A stretch of 43,686 nucleotides of DNA from BHER01 sp051652245. GTDB taxonomy: Bacteria > Bacillota_I > Bacilli_A > Culicoidibacterales > Culicoidibacteraceae. A program made the position numbers and the translations under genes. Of the stretch, positions 32,021-40,615 are shown in pieces. A model generated the notes under the pieces. That model ran no database searches, had not been told where the DNA came from, and was given only the letters and a program-made list of their open reading frames with translations. Each line of letters starts with the position of its first letter. The first letter of the stretch is position 1. The stretch is from positions 1 to 43,686 of the forward strand of contig JBOFTV010000083.1 of assembly GCA_051652245.1 (NCBI GenBank), in the 5' to 3' direction.

Positions 32021-32048
32021 TTTTAATTTTCGCGATTTCTGTTATAAT
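32021..32048 (+). promoter_or_regulatory. Promoter of the serine operon
   Basis: TATAAT (32043-32048) with extended -10 TG (32040-32041) and a weak TTTTAA (32021-32026) at 16 bp. The 295-bp gap before serC contains the upstream terminator and this promoter; nothing else is recognised. Confidence 0.65.
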
Positions 32049-32102
32049 ATACGTTAATATTCAATATAAGAATATAAAATGAAGCGTAAGGGAGAACCGA
32101 AG

Positions 32103-33188
32103 ATGAAACAAGTGTATAATTTTTCAGCAGGACCTGCTGTGTTACCCAAAACTGTATTAGAGAAGGCGCAAAGTGAGCTATTATCATTTAATGGTAGTGG
32201 GATGTCCGTGATGGAGTTAAGCCATCGTTCGAGCTGGTTTGAGGGGATTATAGCAGATGCCGAGGCCTTGTTAAGAGAGCTTATGGATATTCCTGATAAT
32301 TATAAGGTTTTGTTCCTTCAAGGGGGAGCAAGTCAGCAGTTTGCGATGATTCCGCTGAATTTGCAACAAACAAAGAAAGTTGCCTATATTGATACGGGTG
32401 TCTGGTCGGCTAAAGCAATTGAAGAAGTTGAGAAGATGGCGGGGTTTGAGGTTCTAACAATTGCTAGTGGGAAGCAGAGTAATTTTACTGCTTTACCAGA
32501 AATTGTTGCTATTCCTCAAGATGTTGACTATGTTCATATTACAACAAATAATACAATCGAAGGAACTTGCTTTTTTACTGTGCCGCAAACGGGGTCTGTT
32601 CCATTAGTTGCTGATATGTCTTCTAATATTTTATCAAGTAATTATAATGTTGCTGATTTTGGTGTGATTTATGCGGGTGCACAGAAGAATTTAGGACCTG
32701 CGGGAGTCACAGTGGTTATTATTAGAGAAGACCTCTTAGAACGTAAAATAAGTGGTGTTCCAACGATGTTTGATTATCGAGTACATGCTAAAAATGCTTC
32801 TTTGTATAATACGCCACCAACATTTGCCATTTATGTGATGAAATTGGTATTGGAATGGGTTAAGCAACTGGGTGGTGTTAGTGCTATTGAGGTGCTTAAT
32901 CGGACAAAAGCTAATAAGCTATATGATTATTTAGACCAGTCGACAATTTTTTCATCACCGGTTGTACCGAAAGATAGGTCGCTGACAAATATTCCATTTA
33001 TCACGGGTGATGAGGCGTTGGATAAAGCCTTTTTGGCTGAGGCCAAGGCTCAAGGGTTTGAAAATCTTAAGGGGCACCGCTTGGTGGGGGGCATGAGAGC
33101 TAGTATTTATAATGCTTTCCCCGTGGAAGGTGTGGAGGCTTTAATTGCCTTTATGCAGAAATTTGCTGTAGAAAATGGAGGTAGATAA
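32103..33188 (+). CDS. serC: Phosphoserine aminotransferase
   Basis: 361 residues, normal length. Converts 3-phosphohydroxypyruvate and glutamate to phosphoserine (PLP enzyme). Visible landmarks: YNFSAGPAVLPKTVLEKAQ at the N-terminus, FLQGGASQQFAMIPLNL, and AGAQKNLGPAGVTVVI with the PLP lysine; RLVGGMRASIYNAFP binds the substrate phosphate. The ATG at 32103 is chosen because the family begins MKQxYNFSAGP and AAGGGAG (32088-32094) lies upstream; an in-frame ATG at 32079 adds eight unrelated residues. Confidence 0.97.
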   Translation: MKQVYNFSAGPAVLPKTVLEKAQSELLSFNGSGMSVMELSHRSSWFEGIIADAEALLRELMDIPDNYKVLFLQGGASQQFAMIPLNLQQTKKVAYIDTGVWSAKAIEEVEKMAGFEVLTIASGKQSNFTALPEIVAIPQDVDYVHITTNNTIEGTCFFTVPQTGSVPLVADMSSNILSSNYNVADFGVIYAGAQKNLGPAGVTVVIIREDLLERKISGVPTMFDYRVHAKNASLYNTPPTFAIYVMKLVLEWVKQLGGVSAIEVLNRTKANKLYDYLDQSTIFSSPVVPKDRSLTNIPFITGDEALDKAFLAEAKAQGFENLKGHRLVGGMRASIYNAFPVEGVEALIAFMQKFAVENGGR

Positions 33189-33190
33189 TA

Positions 33191-34381
33191 GTGTTTAATA
33201 TTAAAACATATAATGCAATAGCAGCTGCAGGTTTAGAAAAGTTTGCGGATGGCAACTATGATGTCGATGGTTTGGGAAGTCCGGATGCTATTGTTATTAG
33301 AAGTCAAAATATGCATCAGACTGATATTCCCCAAAGTGTTTTAGCAATTGGTCGAGCAGGTGCTGGTGTCAATAATGTGCCAATTGAAGCATGTGCTGAT
33401 CGTGGAATTGTTGTCTTTAATACACCGGGTGCTAATGCTAATGCGGTAAAAGAGTTGGTTTTGGCTAATTTATTTATGGCTGCTCGTCCGATTTTAGAGG
33501 GGGCAATTTGGACTAAGAGTTTACCAACGGATCATCCTGATGTGGAGAAGCTTGTTGAAAGTGAGAAAAAGCGTTTTGTGGGTACAGAATTAGTCAATAA
33601 GAAGCTTGGAATTATTGGATTAGGTGCAATTGGTGCAATGGTTGCTAATGATGCTTATCGACTCGGAATGGATGTTATTGGTTTTGATCCGTATGTTTCT
33701 GTGGATACAGCTTGGAATATTTCAAGTCGTGTTAAACGGGTTCACGATATTGATCAGCTATTGTCAACTTGTGATTATATTACAATTCATATTCCTTTAA
33801 TGGAGCAAACAAAGTATCTGTTGGATGCAGCCAAGCTTGCATTTATTAAAGAGGGGGCTGTGCTGCTTAACTTTTCTCGTGGTGAGCTAGTTGACAATGA
33901 TGCTGTCTTGGCATCTTTTGAAAACGGGGGCCTTTCGCGCTATATTACTGATTTTGCAGCACCTGCTTTAATTGGGCATGATCAGGTGGTTATTTTACCT
34001 CATCTAGGCGCTTCAACTAATGAGGCGGAAGTCAATTGTGCGAAAATGGCTGCAAGAACGTTGAAATATTTCTTGGAGACGGGAAATATTAAGCGTTCGG
34101 TTAATTTTCCCACAGTTGATATGAGTTTTCAATCACCGCTACGATTTGCGCTGATTCATCGGAATATACCAAATATGGTAGGAACAATTACCCTAGAGCT
34201 TGCCTCTAATCATATTAATATTGTTAATATGATTAATCGTAGTCGAGGTGATTACGCTTATACATTAATTGATATTGATGTCCTAGAAGAAGGTGCTTTA
34301 GCAGGATTAACGCAAAAATTAGAGGCAATTGCTGATATTAAGCGTGTCCGCGTGATTCGTAATACAAACCACTATTTATAG
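33191..34381 (+). CDS. serA: D-3-phosphoglycerate dehydrogenase with ACT domain
   Basis: 396 residues. Oxidises 3-phosphoglycerate to 3-phosphohydroxypyruvate, first step of serine synthesis. NAD-binding GLGAIG, catalytic Arg in NFSRGELVDND, and His in LPHLGASTNEAE; the C-terminal 75 residues (NMVGTITLELASNHINIVNM) form an ACT domain for likely serine feedback. It is the short form without the intervening domain. GTG 33191 with GGAGGT (33178-33183) overlapping the end of serC: translationally coupled. Confidence 0.96.
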   Translation: MFNIKTYNAIAAAGLEKFADGNYDVDGLGSPDAIVIRSQNMHQTDIPQSVLAIGRAGAGVNNVPIEACADRGIVVFNTPGANANAVKELVLANLFMAARPILEGAIWTKSLPTDHPDVEKLVESEKKRFVGTELVNKKLGIIGLGAIGAMVANDAYRLGMDVIGFDPYVSVDTAWNISSRVKRVHDIDQLLSTCDYITIHIPLMEQTKYLLDAAKLAFIKEGAVLLNFSRGELVDNDAVLASFENGGLSRYITDFAAPALIGHDQVVILPHLGASTNEAEVNCAKMAARTLKYFLETGNIKRSVNFPTVDMSFQSPLRFALIHRNIPNMVGTITLELASNHINIVNMINRSRGDYAYTLIDIDVLEEGALAGLTQKLEAIADIKRVRVIRNTNHYL

Positions 34382-34396
34382 AAAAGAGGAATTCCT

Positions 34397-35641
34397 ATGG
34401 TTACAATAGTTCCATTTAAAAGTATTAGACCAACAGTAGATAAAGTTGCTAAAATTGCATCATTGCCATATGATGTACTAAGTAGCGCAGAGGCTAGAGT
34501 GCTTGGGGATGAAAATAAATATTCATTTTTACATATTGATAAAGCTGAAATTGATTTACCAGTAGAATTGTCACCGTATGATGACTTAGTTTATGAGCAG
34601 GCAAGTCAAGCAATGGCAGATTTTATGTCACGAGGATGGCTACAGCAAGATGAAGCAAATTTATTGTATATTTATGAGTTGACGATGAATGGGCGCTCCC
34701 AAGTTGGTTTAGTTGTTTGTACGTCAATTGATGACTATTTAAATGAGCTAATTAAAAAGCATGAATTTACACGTGAGGAAAAAGAGTTAGACAGAATTGC
34801 TCATGTGGATAGCTGTGATGCTAATACGAGCCCAATTTTTCTAACGTATCGGGGAGTCGAAGCGATTAATGCGGTAATTTCTGGGTGGATAAATGAGCAT
34901 GATCCGATGTATGATTTTAAGAGTTTTCATGATGTAAAGCATAGAGTTTGGTCAATTGATGATCGTAATATTATTGATATGCTAGTTGGTGCTTTTAATA
35001 AAGATGTTCAGGCATTGTATATTGCTGATGGCCATCATCGGACAGAATCAGCAGTTAAAGTTGGTTTACAGCGCCGTCAGGAATTTCCTAATGCTAAAGC
35101 GGATGCGGCGTTTAATTATTTCTTGTCGGTTGTTTTTCCCCAAGAACAATTAGCGATATTAGATTATAATCGTGTGGTTAATGTGCCAATTGCCCCAGAT
35201 TTTATGGAGCAGCTTGCTTGTAATTTTAGTGTTGATTTAGTTGGAGCGTCAATTTTTAAGCCGACTAAACCAACAGAAATTGGGATGTATCTAGCAAATA
35301 ACTGGTATAAGTTAACAGTAAAGGAGACAGCTATTGTTGATGATAGTGTGGGAGGACTGGATGTTTCACTGTTACAAAAATATGTGCTAGAAGATTTGTT
35401 TGGTATTATGGATATTAGGACGGATAAACGAATTGATTTTGTTGGTGGTATTAGAGGCTTAGAGGAGTTGGTTACTTTAGTTGATAGTGGAGCGTTTACA
35501 GTTGCTTTTGCGATGTATGCAACCACAGTAGAACAATTATTACAAGTTGCTGATGAGGGTAAAATTATGCCACCAAAATCAACGTGGTTTGAGCCTAAAT
35601 TATTAAGTGGTTTATTTGTTCATGATTTAGAGACAAAATAG
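34397..35641 (+). CDS. DUF1015 family protein in the serine operon
   Basis: 414 residues. Family landmarks: VPFKSIRPTVDKVAKIASLPYDVLS at the start, KKHEFTREEKELDRIAHVD, and YIADGHHRTESAVK in the middle. The fold has a conserved DGHHR motif reminiscent of ParB/sulfiredoxin-like kinases. Function is not established. It follows serA by 15 bp, and this serC-serA-DUF1015 order recurs in other bacteria as far as I recall. No phosphoserine phosphatase (serB) is in the window, so a role in phosphoserine or serine metabolism is a reasonable inference only. Confidence 0.9.
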   Translation: MVTIVPFKSIRPTVDKVAKIASLPYDVLSSAEARVLGDENKYSFLHIDKAEIDLPVELSPYDDLVYEQASQAMADFMSRGWLQQDEANLLYIYELTMNGRSQVGLVVCTSIDDYLNELIKKHEFTREEKELDRIAHVDSCDANTSPIFLTYRGVEAINAVISGWINEHDPMYDFKSFHDVKHRVWSIDDRNIIDMLVGAFNKDVQALYIADGHHRTESAVKVGLQRRQEFPNAKADAAFNYFLSVVFPQEQLAILDYNRVVNVPIAPDFMEQLACNFSVDLVGASIFKPTKPTEIGMYLANNWYKLTVKETAIVDDSVGGLDVSLLQKYVLEDLFGIMDIRTDKRIDFVGGIRGLEELVTLVDSGAFTVAFAMYATTVEQLLQVADEGKIMPPKSTWFEPKLLSGLFVHDLETK

Positions 35642-35651
35642 GAAATAGGAT

Positions 35652-35723
35652 AAAAACCTGGCAAGATTAGATGTGAGGTCACTTTTTTGAGTGTCCTTAT
35701 TAGGTGTTAGTCTGGTTTTTTTT
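35652..35723 (+). terminator. Terminator after the serine operon, with inner repeat hairpin
   Basis: AAAAACC (35652-35658) pairs with GGTTTTT (35714-35720). Its centre holds the 19-base GAGGTCACTTTTTTGAGTG (35675-35693), which can itself fold with the following TCCT. The same 19 bases recur in the next terminator. Confidence 0.7.
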
Positions 35724-35769
35724 AATGAGAAAATAGCTGTTTAAGAGGACTAAAAAGGAGGAATGATGA

Positions 35770-36402
35770 ATGAAAAATGTCTGGAGAACAACTGAGAAGG
35801 AAGTCTATATTGGGGGGGAAGCTCCCGCTAAAATTCTGGTTAAACCGTATAAATATTTAACAATAATGGGGTGTGGAGATCCAAATCAACCTGATTTTTT
35901 GGCGAAGGTTGCAGCGCTATATGCGCTAACATATGCTGTGAAGATGAGCTATCGGAAGCCCTATGTCTTAAGTACATATACTAATTATACCGTTTATCCA
36001 TTAGAAGGTGTTTGGGATTTACGGGAGGATGCTAGAAATTCAAAAACATGGACAAAAGCAGATCTTGTGTATAAATTGTTAATTAGACAGCCTGACTTTG
36101 TAACAACGACATTTATGGCGTTGTTACAGGAAATTGTTAGGGCAAATAAACCGGATTTAGCAATTGCTGATATTGTCTTTGAAGTAATTGAAGAGGGGCT
36201 TTGTGTTCAAATGTTGCACCTAGGACCCTATGAGTTAGAAGCAAATTCATTTGCTTTAATGGATCAATATTGTGAGGCAAACCAGTTAGAGCGAATTGAT
36301 CTCCGGCACAGAGAAATTTATTGTAGTGATCCGCGGAAAACAAGTCCTGATAAGCTAAGGACAACACTTCGCTTTAAAGTAAGTGAAAATAAAAAGAGCT
36401 GA
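35770..36402 (+). CDS. GyrI-like small-molecule-binding domain protein
   Basis: 210 residues. The pattern YPLEGVWDL, CVQMLHLGPYELEANSFALMD and HREIYCSDPRKTSPDKLRTTLRFKV matches GyrI-like (SOUL/BmrR effector-like) proteins that bind small ligands, some with hydrolase activity. No DNA-binding domain is present. AAAGGAGG (35756-35763) precedes ATG 35770. The gene stands alone between two terminators that share a 19-base repeat. Confidence 0.85.
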   Translation: MKNVWRTTEKEVYIGGEAPAKILVKPYKYLTIMGCGDPNQPDFLAKVAALYALTYAVKMSYRKPYVLSTYTNYTVYPLEGVWDLREDARNSKTWTKADLVYKLLIRQPDFVTTTFMALLQEIVRANKPDLAIADIVFEVIEEGLCVQMLHLGPYELEANSFALMDQYCEANQLERIDLRHREIYCSDPRKTSPDKLRTTLRFKVSENKKS

Positions 36403-36454
36403 AAATCTCAGAGGTCACTTTTTTGAGTGACTCAAATATCATTCAGCTCTTTTT
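36391..36454. terminator. Bidirectional terminator with inner repeat hairpin
   Basis: AAAAAGAGCTGAA (36391-36403) pairs perfectly with TTCAGCTCTTTTT (36442-36454), serving the GyrI-like gene on + and the GH4 gene on -. In its loop GAGGTCACTTTTTTGAGTG (36411-36429) forms its own hairpin with the following ACTC. Confidence 0.85.
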
Positions 36455-36462
36455 ACGATTTA

Positions 36463-37794
36463 TTAGTTAAGTTTGGGCCAGTAGTCACTATTTGCGGCAA
36501 TAAGATCATCTAAAATCGCTTTGGCAACAGAGGCACTTGGCACAGTACGCGACATGATTAATGCTTGCCAGAGTTTTTGATATGATTTTTCATGCCATGC
36601 TTCTACGGTTAGTTTTTCTACGGCTACTTGCTGTTCCATTAGACCTTTTTGGAAGGTTGGGATGTTGCCGATTGTTATTTTTTCATAGCCGTTTGAGCCA
36701 ACAATACAGGGAACTTCGACCATCGCTTGGGGATGAAAATTAGTAATTGTTCCATTATTAGGGACAATTAAGAGCATCCGCTCTTTTGTATTAAAGCCAA
36801 TTGCTCGGGCAAGATCAACAATATATGATGCATGCTCATCAATTTCTAGCTTGGAGTTAGCAAAGGTACGATTGTCAATAATCTTTTGGCATTCACTGAA
36901 GACCAATTTTTCGCGACCATCGATGACTTCATTTGCGCGTGTATATGTTTTATTGGATGTTTCAACGACATAATCAGGGAAAAAGTAGTATTTTAAGTAT
37001 GTATTTGGTAATGTAGTGGGGTCAACTGCTTGTAAGTCACGTGCTTTAAGAAAGGTTTCTTTCCAGCTTTGGTCAATATGCTGCGCATCACGATGATCAG
37101 GGTTTAAGTAGCCATGAACTTTTACGTAATCTATAATTTTAGGCATGAGATCAAGCCCATTTTTATCACGAATAGCAGTCCACCAACCGAAATGATTGAG
37201 GCCATAGTAAGTTACTTCCATTTCTTTTCGTGAGCTAAGACCTAAAATTTTGGCGATTCCACCTTCAATACCAATGGGCATATCACAGATGTTGAGGACT
37301 TTGGCATTAGGTTTTAGGAGGCGGCAGGCTTCAGCAACAATTGCAGCAGGATTTGAATAGTTCAGCATCCAGGCAGCGGGTGAGTATTGTTCCATATAAT
37401 CGATTAATTCAAGGACACCACCAATTGAGCGCATACCGTAGGCAATGCCCCCAGGCCCACAAGTTTCTTGACCAACAACGCCATGTTTTAAGGGGATTTG
37501 TTCATCCAAAGCGCGCATCGCATATTTCCCTACACGAATATGTGCCATGACAAAATCAACATCACTAAAGGCAATTTTAGGGTCCGTTGTATAGCAAAAG
37601 TCAATATGAGGGGCTTTTTCTGCTAAAATGATAGCACAGGCTTTAGCGATTGTTTCCTGTCTTTTCTCATCATTATCATAGAATTTCAGGGCCCGAATGG
37701 GAAAGGTATCGAGGTTTTCAAGGAGCATGAGGACAATTCCTGGTGTAAAAGTACTCCCACCACCAGCAATAACGATTGAAAATTGTTTAGACAT
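36463..37794 (-). CDS. malH: GH4 6-phospho-alpha-glucosidase
   Basis: 443 residues. NAD- and metal-dependent hydrolase of PTS-imported phosphorylated alpha-glucosides such as maltose-6'-phosphate. N-terminal Rossmann motif (IVIAGGGSTFTPGIVLML), GQETCGPGGIAYGMRS, MLNYSNPAAIV, the metal ligands Cys170 and His201, and the CDMP motif (170-173) that marks alpha- rather than beta-specific GH4 enzymes. AAAGGAG lies ten bases before the ATG. It follows the PTS gene by 41 bp in one unit. glvA is an equivalent name. Confidence 0.93.
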   Translation of the reverse strand: MSKQFSIVIAGGGSTFTPGIVLMLLENLDTFPIRALKFYDNDEKRQETIAKACAIILAEKAPHIDFCYTTDPKIAFSDVDFVMAHIRVGKYAMRALDEQIPLKHGVVGQETCGPGGIAYGMRSIGGVLELIDYMEQYSPAAWMLNYSNPAAIVAEACRLLKPNAKVLNICDMPIGIEGGIAKILGLSSRKEMEVTYYGLNHFGWWTAIRDKNGLDLMPKIIDYVKVHGYLNPDHRDAQHIDQSWKETFLKARDLQAVDPTTLPNTYLKYYFFPDYVVETSNKTYTRANEVIDGREKLVFSECQKIIDNRTFANSKLEIDEHASYIVDLARAIGFNTKERMLLIVPNNGTITNFHPQAMVEVPCIVGSNGYEKITIGNIPTFQKGLMEQQVAVEKLTVEAWHEKSYQKLWQALIMSRTVPSASVAKAILDDLIAANSDYWPKLN

Positions 37795-37835
37795 ATAAAT
37801 CTCTCCTTTTTAGTAAAAAAATAGTTGCCACTGTA

Positions 37836-39416
37836 TCAGTGGTTGGTTTCTTTTTTTTCATAAAATTTTAGTAGTAGTTCGAATTCTTCGCGGACTTGGG
37901 GAACGTCGAGGCCAACAATTATTTGGACTTGGTTTTTAGTGATTACCAGGCCTTTGGCACCAGCTGCTAGAAAGCTGTCTGATTCTGGTAAGATGCTGTT
38001 GTCTTTTAGTTTTAAGCGTAATCGTGTGGCACAGTTGGCGACTGTTTCAATATTTGGGGGGCCACCTACTAGGTCTAAAAATGCTTGAGCCCGTGCTTCG
38101 AAGTCGTTGTGCTGTTTGGCTTGTTTATTTTTATAGTCAGCTTTGCTGTAGAGTTTGATTTCGGCATCTGAGCGGCCGGGTGTTTGATAGTTGAATTTGA
38201 GGATTAAGAAGCGGAAGATGATGAAATACAGGCCTGAAAATAGTAATCCCGTGACAATTTGAATTGCATATTCAATATAGTGTGTTGCCCCAAGGGGAAT
38301 CCAGTTTAATGTTAAAAATTCAATTAATCCACCGCCAAAATTTCCCGAAACGCCTAGGAGGTAAACAGTCGTTGATAATGTTGCTGCTAGGAGTGAGTGG
38401 ATCAAAAAGAGTATCGGGGCAATAAATAAGAAGGTGAATTCAAATGGCTCGGTAATACCAGTAACAATTGCTGTTAAGGCAGCCGGGATAAGAATTCCCA
38501 GAACGATTTTGCGATTTTTTGGTTTGGCTGTGACGTAAAATGCTGCGGAGATGCCAATTGGGGCAAAGAGTTTTGACATGCCATGGAGCGCAAAACCGCC
38601 CGCTGGAAAAAGTTCCCGCAGGGATTTACTGCTATCCATAAATGTTGGCAGGTTGGCGGCCCAGTATGTTGTAATACCACCATCAACCACAGCCGGTCCA
38701 AAAATAAATGGTTGGTAAATGAAATGGTGTAAGCCTGTAGGAATTAAGATTCTTTCTAAGAAGGTATAAACCCAAACACCAGCAGCACCAGAAGCAATTA
38801 GGATACCTTGGAGGCTAGAAATGAGCATTTGAATTTTGGGCCAGATGAAGGCTGTAACAAGCGATAGGGGGAACATCACTAAAAAGCCGATCATGACAAT
38901 AAGGACGGTTCCCTGAAAAATGGCGAGTGCTTCGGGTAGTTTTACATCAAAATAGCGATTGTGGAGGTAAACTGCGATACTTGCAATGATTAAGGAACCA
39001 ATGATACTTGTATCAAGTGTAATTGCTCCACCAATTGATGTTAAGCCGCTTGTGCCACCAATTGCCTGGGTCATGTCAACCCCAAATGCGGGGAAAACGG
39101 TTAGCCATGCTGCAACAAAGTAGTTGAAAATCATGTAAATTGTAAACGCTTCTAAAGCGGCGCGAGCGTGGGCTTTGCGTGCAAGGCTAATTGGTAGACC
39201 AATGGCAAAAAGCACGGGCATTTGCCTAAATGCTGTCCAAGATCCTTCTTGTAAGACAAAGGCAATTTTATAGATAAGGGACGTTGGTGGGAGAAAACTG
39301 GTGAAAACAATTGTGATACCAACTGCAGAACCGAAAAAGACAAACATTAATACAGGAACAAGCATGGCACCACCAAATCGCTGGATAGATTCTTTGAATT
39401 TATCGAGATTAACCAT
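37836..39416 (-). CDS. Alpha-glucoside PTS transporter, IIC-IIB fusion
   Basis: 526 residues. The IIC membrane domain occupies about 1-430 (FGGAMLVPVLMF near the start, FGPAVVDGGITTYWAANLP and ITGITEPFEFTFLF as glucose-family substrate-site regions), followed by IIB (about 445-526) with the phosphorylated Cys in NCATRLRLKL. No IIA domain is attached or nearby, so a glucose-type IIA must come from elsewhere. ATG 39416 follows AAGGAGGTC by six bases; 31 further in-frame codons upstream run through the operator and are not expected to be translated. It resembles GlvC/MalB. A weak cre-like site (39141-39154) lies inside the gene. Confidence 0.93.
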   Translation of the reverse strand: MVNLDKFKESIQRFGGAMLVPVLMFVFFGSAVGITIVFTSFLPPTSLIYKIAFVLQEGSWTAFRQMPVLFAIGLPISLARKAHARAALEAFTIYMIFNYFVAAWLTVFPAFGVDMTQAIGGTSGLTSIGGAITLDTSIIGSLIIASIAVYLHNRYFDVKLPEALAIFQGTVLIVMIGFLVMFPLSLVTAFIWPKIQMLISSLQGILIASGAAGVWVYTFLERILIPTGLHHFIYQPFIFGPAVVDGGITTYWAANLPTFMDSSKSLRELFPAGGFALHGMSKLFAPIGISAAFYVTAKPKNRKIVLGILIPAALTAIVTGITEPFEFTFLFIAPILFLIHSLLAATLSTTVYLLGVSGNFGGGLIEFLTLNWIPLGATHYIEYAIQIVTGLLFSGLYFIIFRFLILKFNYQTPGRSDAEIKLYSKADYKNKQAKQHNDFEARAQAFLDLVGGPPNIETVANCATRLRLKLKDNSILPESDSFLAAGAKGLVITKNQVQIIVGLDVPQVREEFELLLKFYEKKETNH

Positions 39417-39457
39417 AGTATTGACCTCCTTGAATTTAATTTTGGCAAAACAGGCTA

Positions 39458-39477
39458 ATGTGTACACGTGAACACAT
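39458..39477. promoter_or_regulatory. LacI-type operator of the alpha-glucoside unit
   Basis: ATGTGTACACGTGAACACAT: a 20-bp palindrome with one mismatched pair and a central CG, typical of LacI-family operators. It lies immediately downstream of the -10, where a repressor would block initiation. Confidence 0.88.
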
Positions 39478-39480
39478 ATG

Positions 39481-39509
39481 ATTATAAAGGAACCATTTTC
39501 AAAAGTCAA
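39481..39509 (-). promoter_or_regulatory. Promoter of the alpha-glucoside unit
   Basis: On the - strand TTGACT (39509-39504), 17-bp spacer, TATAAT (39486-39481). Confidence 0.9.
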
Positions 39510-39552
39510 TCAATATTAGAAAAAATGTAGTGAAAAAATGATTTGGACGGAT

Positions 39553-40497
39553 TTAAAGGGTGCTTTCGCGTTTTTTTAAGGAAAAGTTCATGTAGTGGAG
39601 GAGTTCGAATTGTTGGGGGAAGAGGAGCTTTTCGACTGATTTTACACCCGATTCATAGTAGGGCAGGTGGATTGAGGATAGCTTGGGGGAAATTAGTTTG
39701 CTGATGCTGTAGTCGCCAAAGCCGCAGATGAAAATGTCTTTCCCAATAATCAGGTTTTGCTGTTTTGCTGTGCTGTAGAGGTTGATGGCAATTTGGTCAG
39801 TTACACAGAGGTAGAAAGTTCCTTTGGTGAGTTGGATGTCAATGTTGTATTCGGCGATGTTCTGTGTGATGACTTCTTGATAAGGAATTGGTAAATTGAG
39901 TTTGTGGACATGGTTGGTTATTTTGACTGTTCGCTCGATAATTGAATCAGCTGTTACTGTGCATAAGCCAGTTATCGTGCCAATAAAGGGTAAGATAAGT
40001 TGGCTGAAGATTGTTTCAATTGCTTTGCTGTCGGGGTAAACAATCGAGGACATGTTAATTTCTTCAGGTGTGATGATGACAACATGGGGGAAGAATTTCT
40101 GACGATTGGTGTAGAGTTGTGAGTTTGTTGTTAGGGCAATTATCCCGCGGACACGGAGATTTTGGAAGCCGCGCAGGAGTTCAAGCTCTTTATTTTGATT
40201 ATGTTCACAAGATGCAATATTGACATCAAAACCCCGAAGGGTTGCTTGGTCGATTATACCTTTAAGGAGTTTGGCTGAGGTTCTTGAGTTTACTGTTGGG
40301 AGGATGACACCGATGATGTTAAGGTCACGTTTGAGTGATTGGGCGGAGGCATTGGGGAGGAATTCATTTTGGTCGATAATTTGCTTTATTTTAGCTTTGT
40401 TTTGCTGTGAAACATAGCCACCATTAAGAAAGCGTGAAACAGTTGTCCGTGAGACACCAGCAAGGACTGCGATATCTTGCATTGTGAGTTTTTTCAT
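39553..40497 (-). CDS. LacI-family repressor of alpha-glucoside use
   Basis: 314 residues. The helix-turn-helix (MQDIAVLAGVSRTTVSRFLNGG, about 6-27) and hinge helix (NASAQSLKRD) are canonical; the rest is a periplasmic-binding-protein-like effector domain (IIGVILPTVNSRTSAKLLKGI). It is shorter than most LacI proteins at the C-terminus. The gene lies directly upstream of the PTS gene and its own operator candidate; a maltose-6'-phosphate-type effector is inferred from the neighbours. GGAGG-type ribosome site just upstream. Confidence 0.92.
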   Translation of the reverse strand: MKKLTMQDIAVLAGVSRTTVSRFLNGGYVSQQNKAKIKQIIDQNEFLPNASAQSLKRDLNIIGVILPTVNSRTSAKLLKGIIDQATLRGFDVNIASCEHNQNKELELLRGFQNLRVRGIIALTTNSQLYTNRQKFFPHVVIITPEEINMSSIVYPDSKAIETIFSQLILPFIGTITGLCTVTADSIIERTVKITNHVHKLNLPIPYQEVITQNIAEYNIDIQLTKGTFYLCVTDQIAINLYSTAKQQNLIIGKDIFICGFGDYSISKLISPKLSSIHLPYYESGVKSVEKLLFPQQFELLHYMNFSLKKRESTL

Positions 40498-40531
40498 GGA
40501 ATTCCTCCCTTTTAATTTATCTTTAGCTAAT

Positions 40532-40540
40532 ATTATATCA
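40532..40540 (-). promoter_or_regulatory. Extended -10 promoter of the LacI-family gene
   Basis: TGATATAAT read on the - strand (40540-40532); no clear -35. Confidence 0.55.
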
Positions 40541-40557
40541 TAAAAGGTGGGAACTGA

Positions 40558-40586
40558 TTGTGCTTTGGGTCAGATTGCTGTAAAAT
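40558..40586 (+). promoter_or_regulatory. Promoter of the proline operon
   Basis: TTGTGC (40558-40563), 17-bp spacer, TAAAAT (40581-40586), divergent from the LacI-family promoter. Confidence 0.65.
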
Positions 40587-40615
40587 GAGAGTAAATATTG
40601 AAGGGATGGTTGAAA

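Noticed and set aside
39417..39509. N-terminal extension of the PTS protein by 31 residues
   Set aside because: It would be encoded across the operator and promoter; the ATG at 39416 has an excellent ribosome site and fits the family start.
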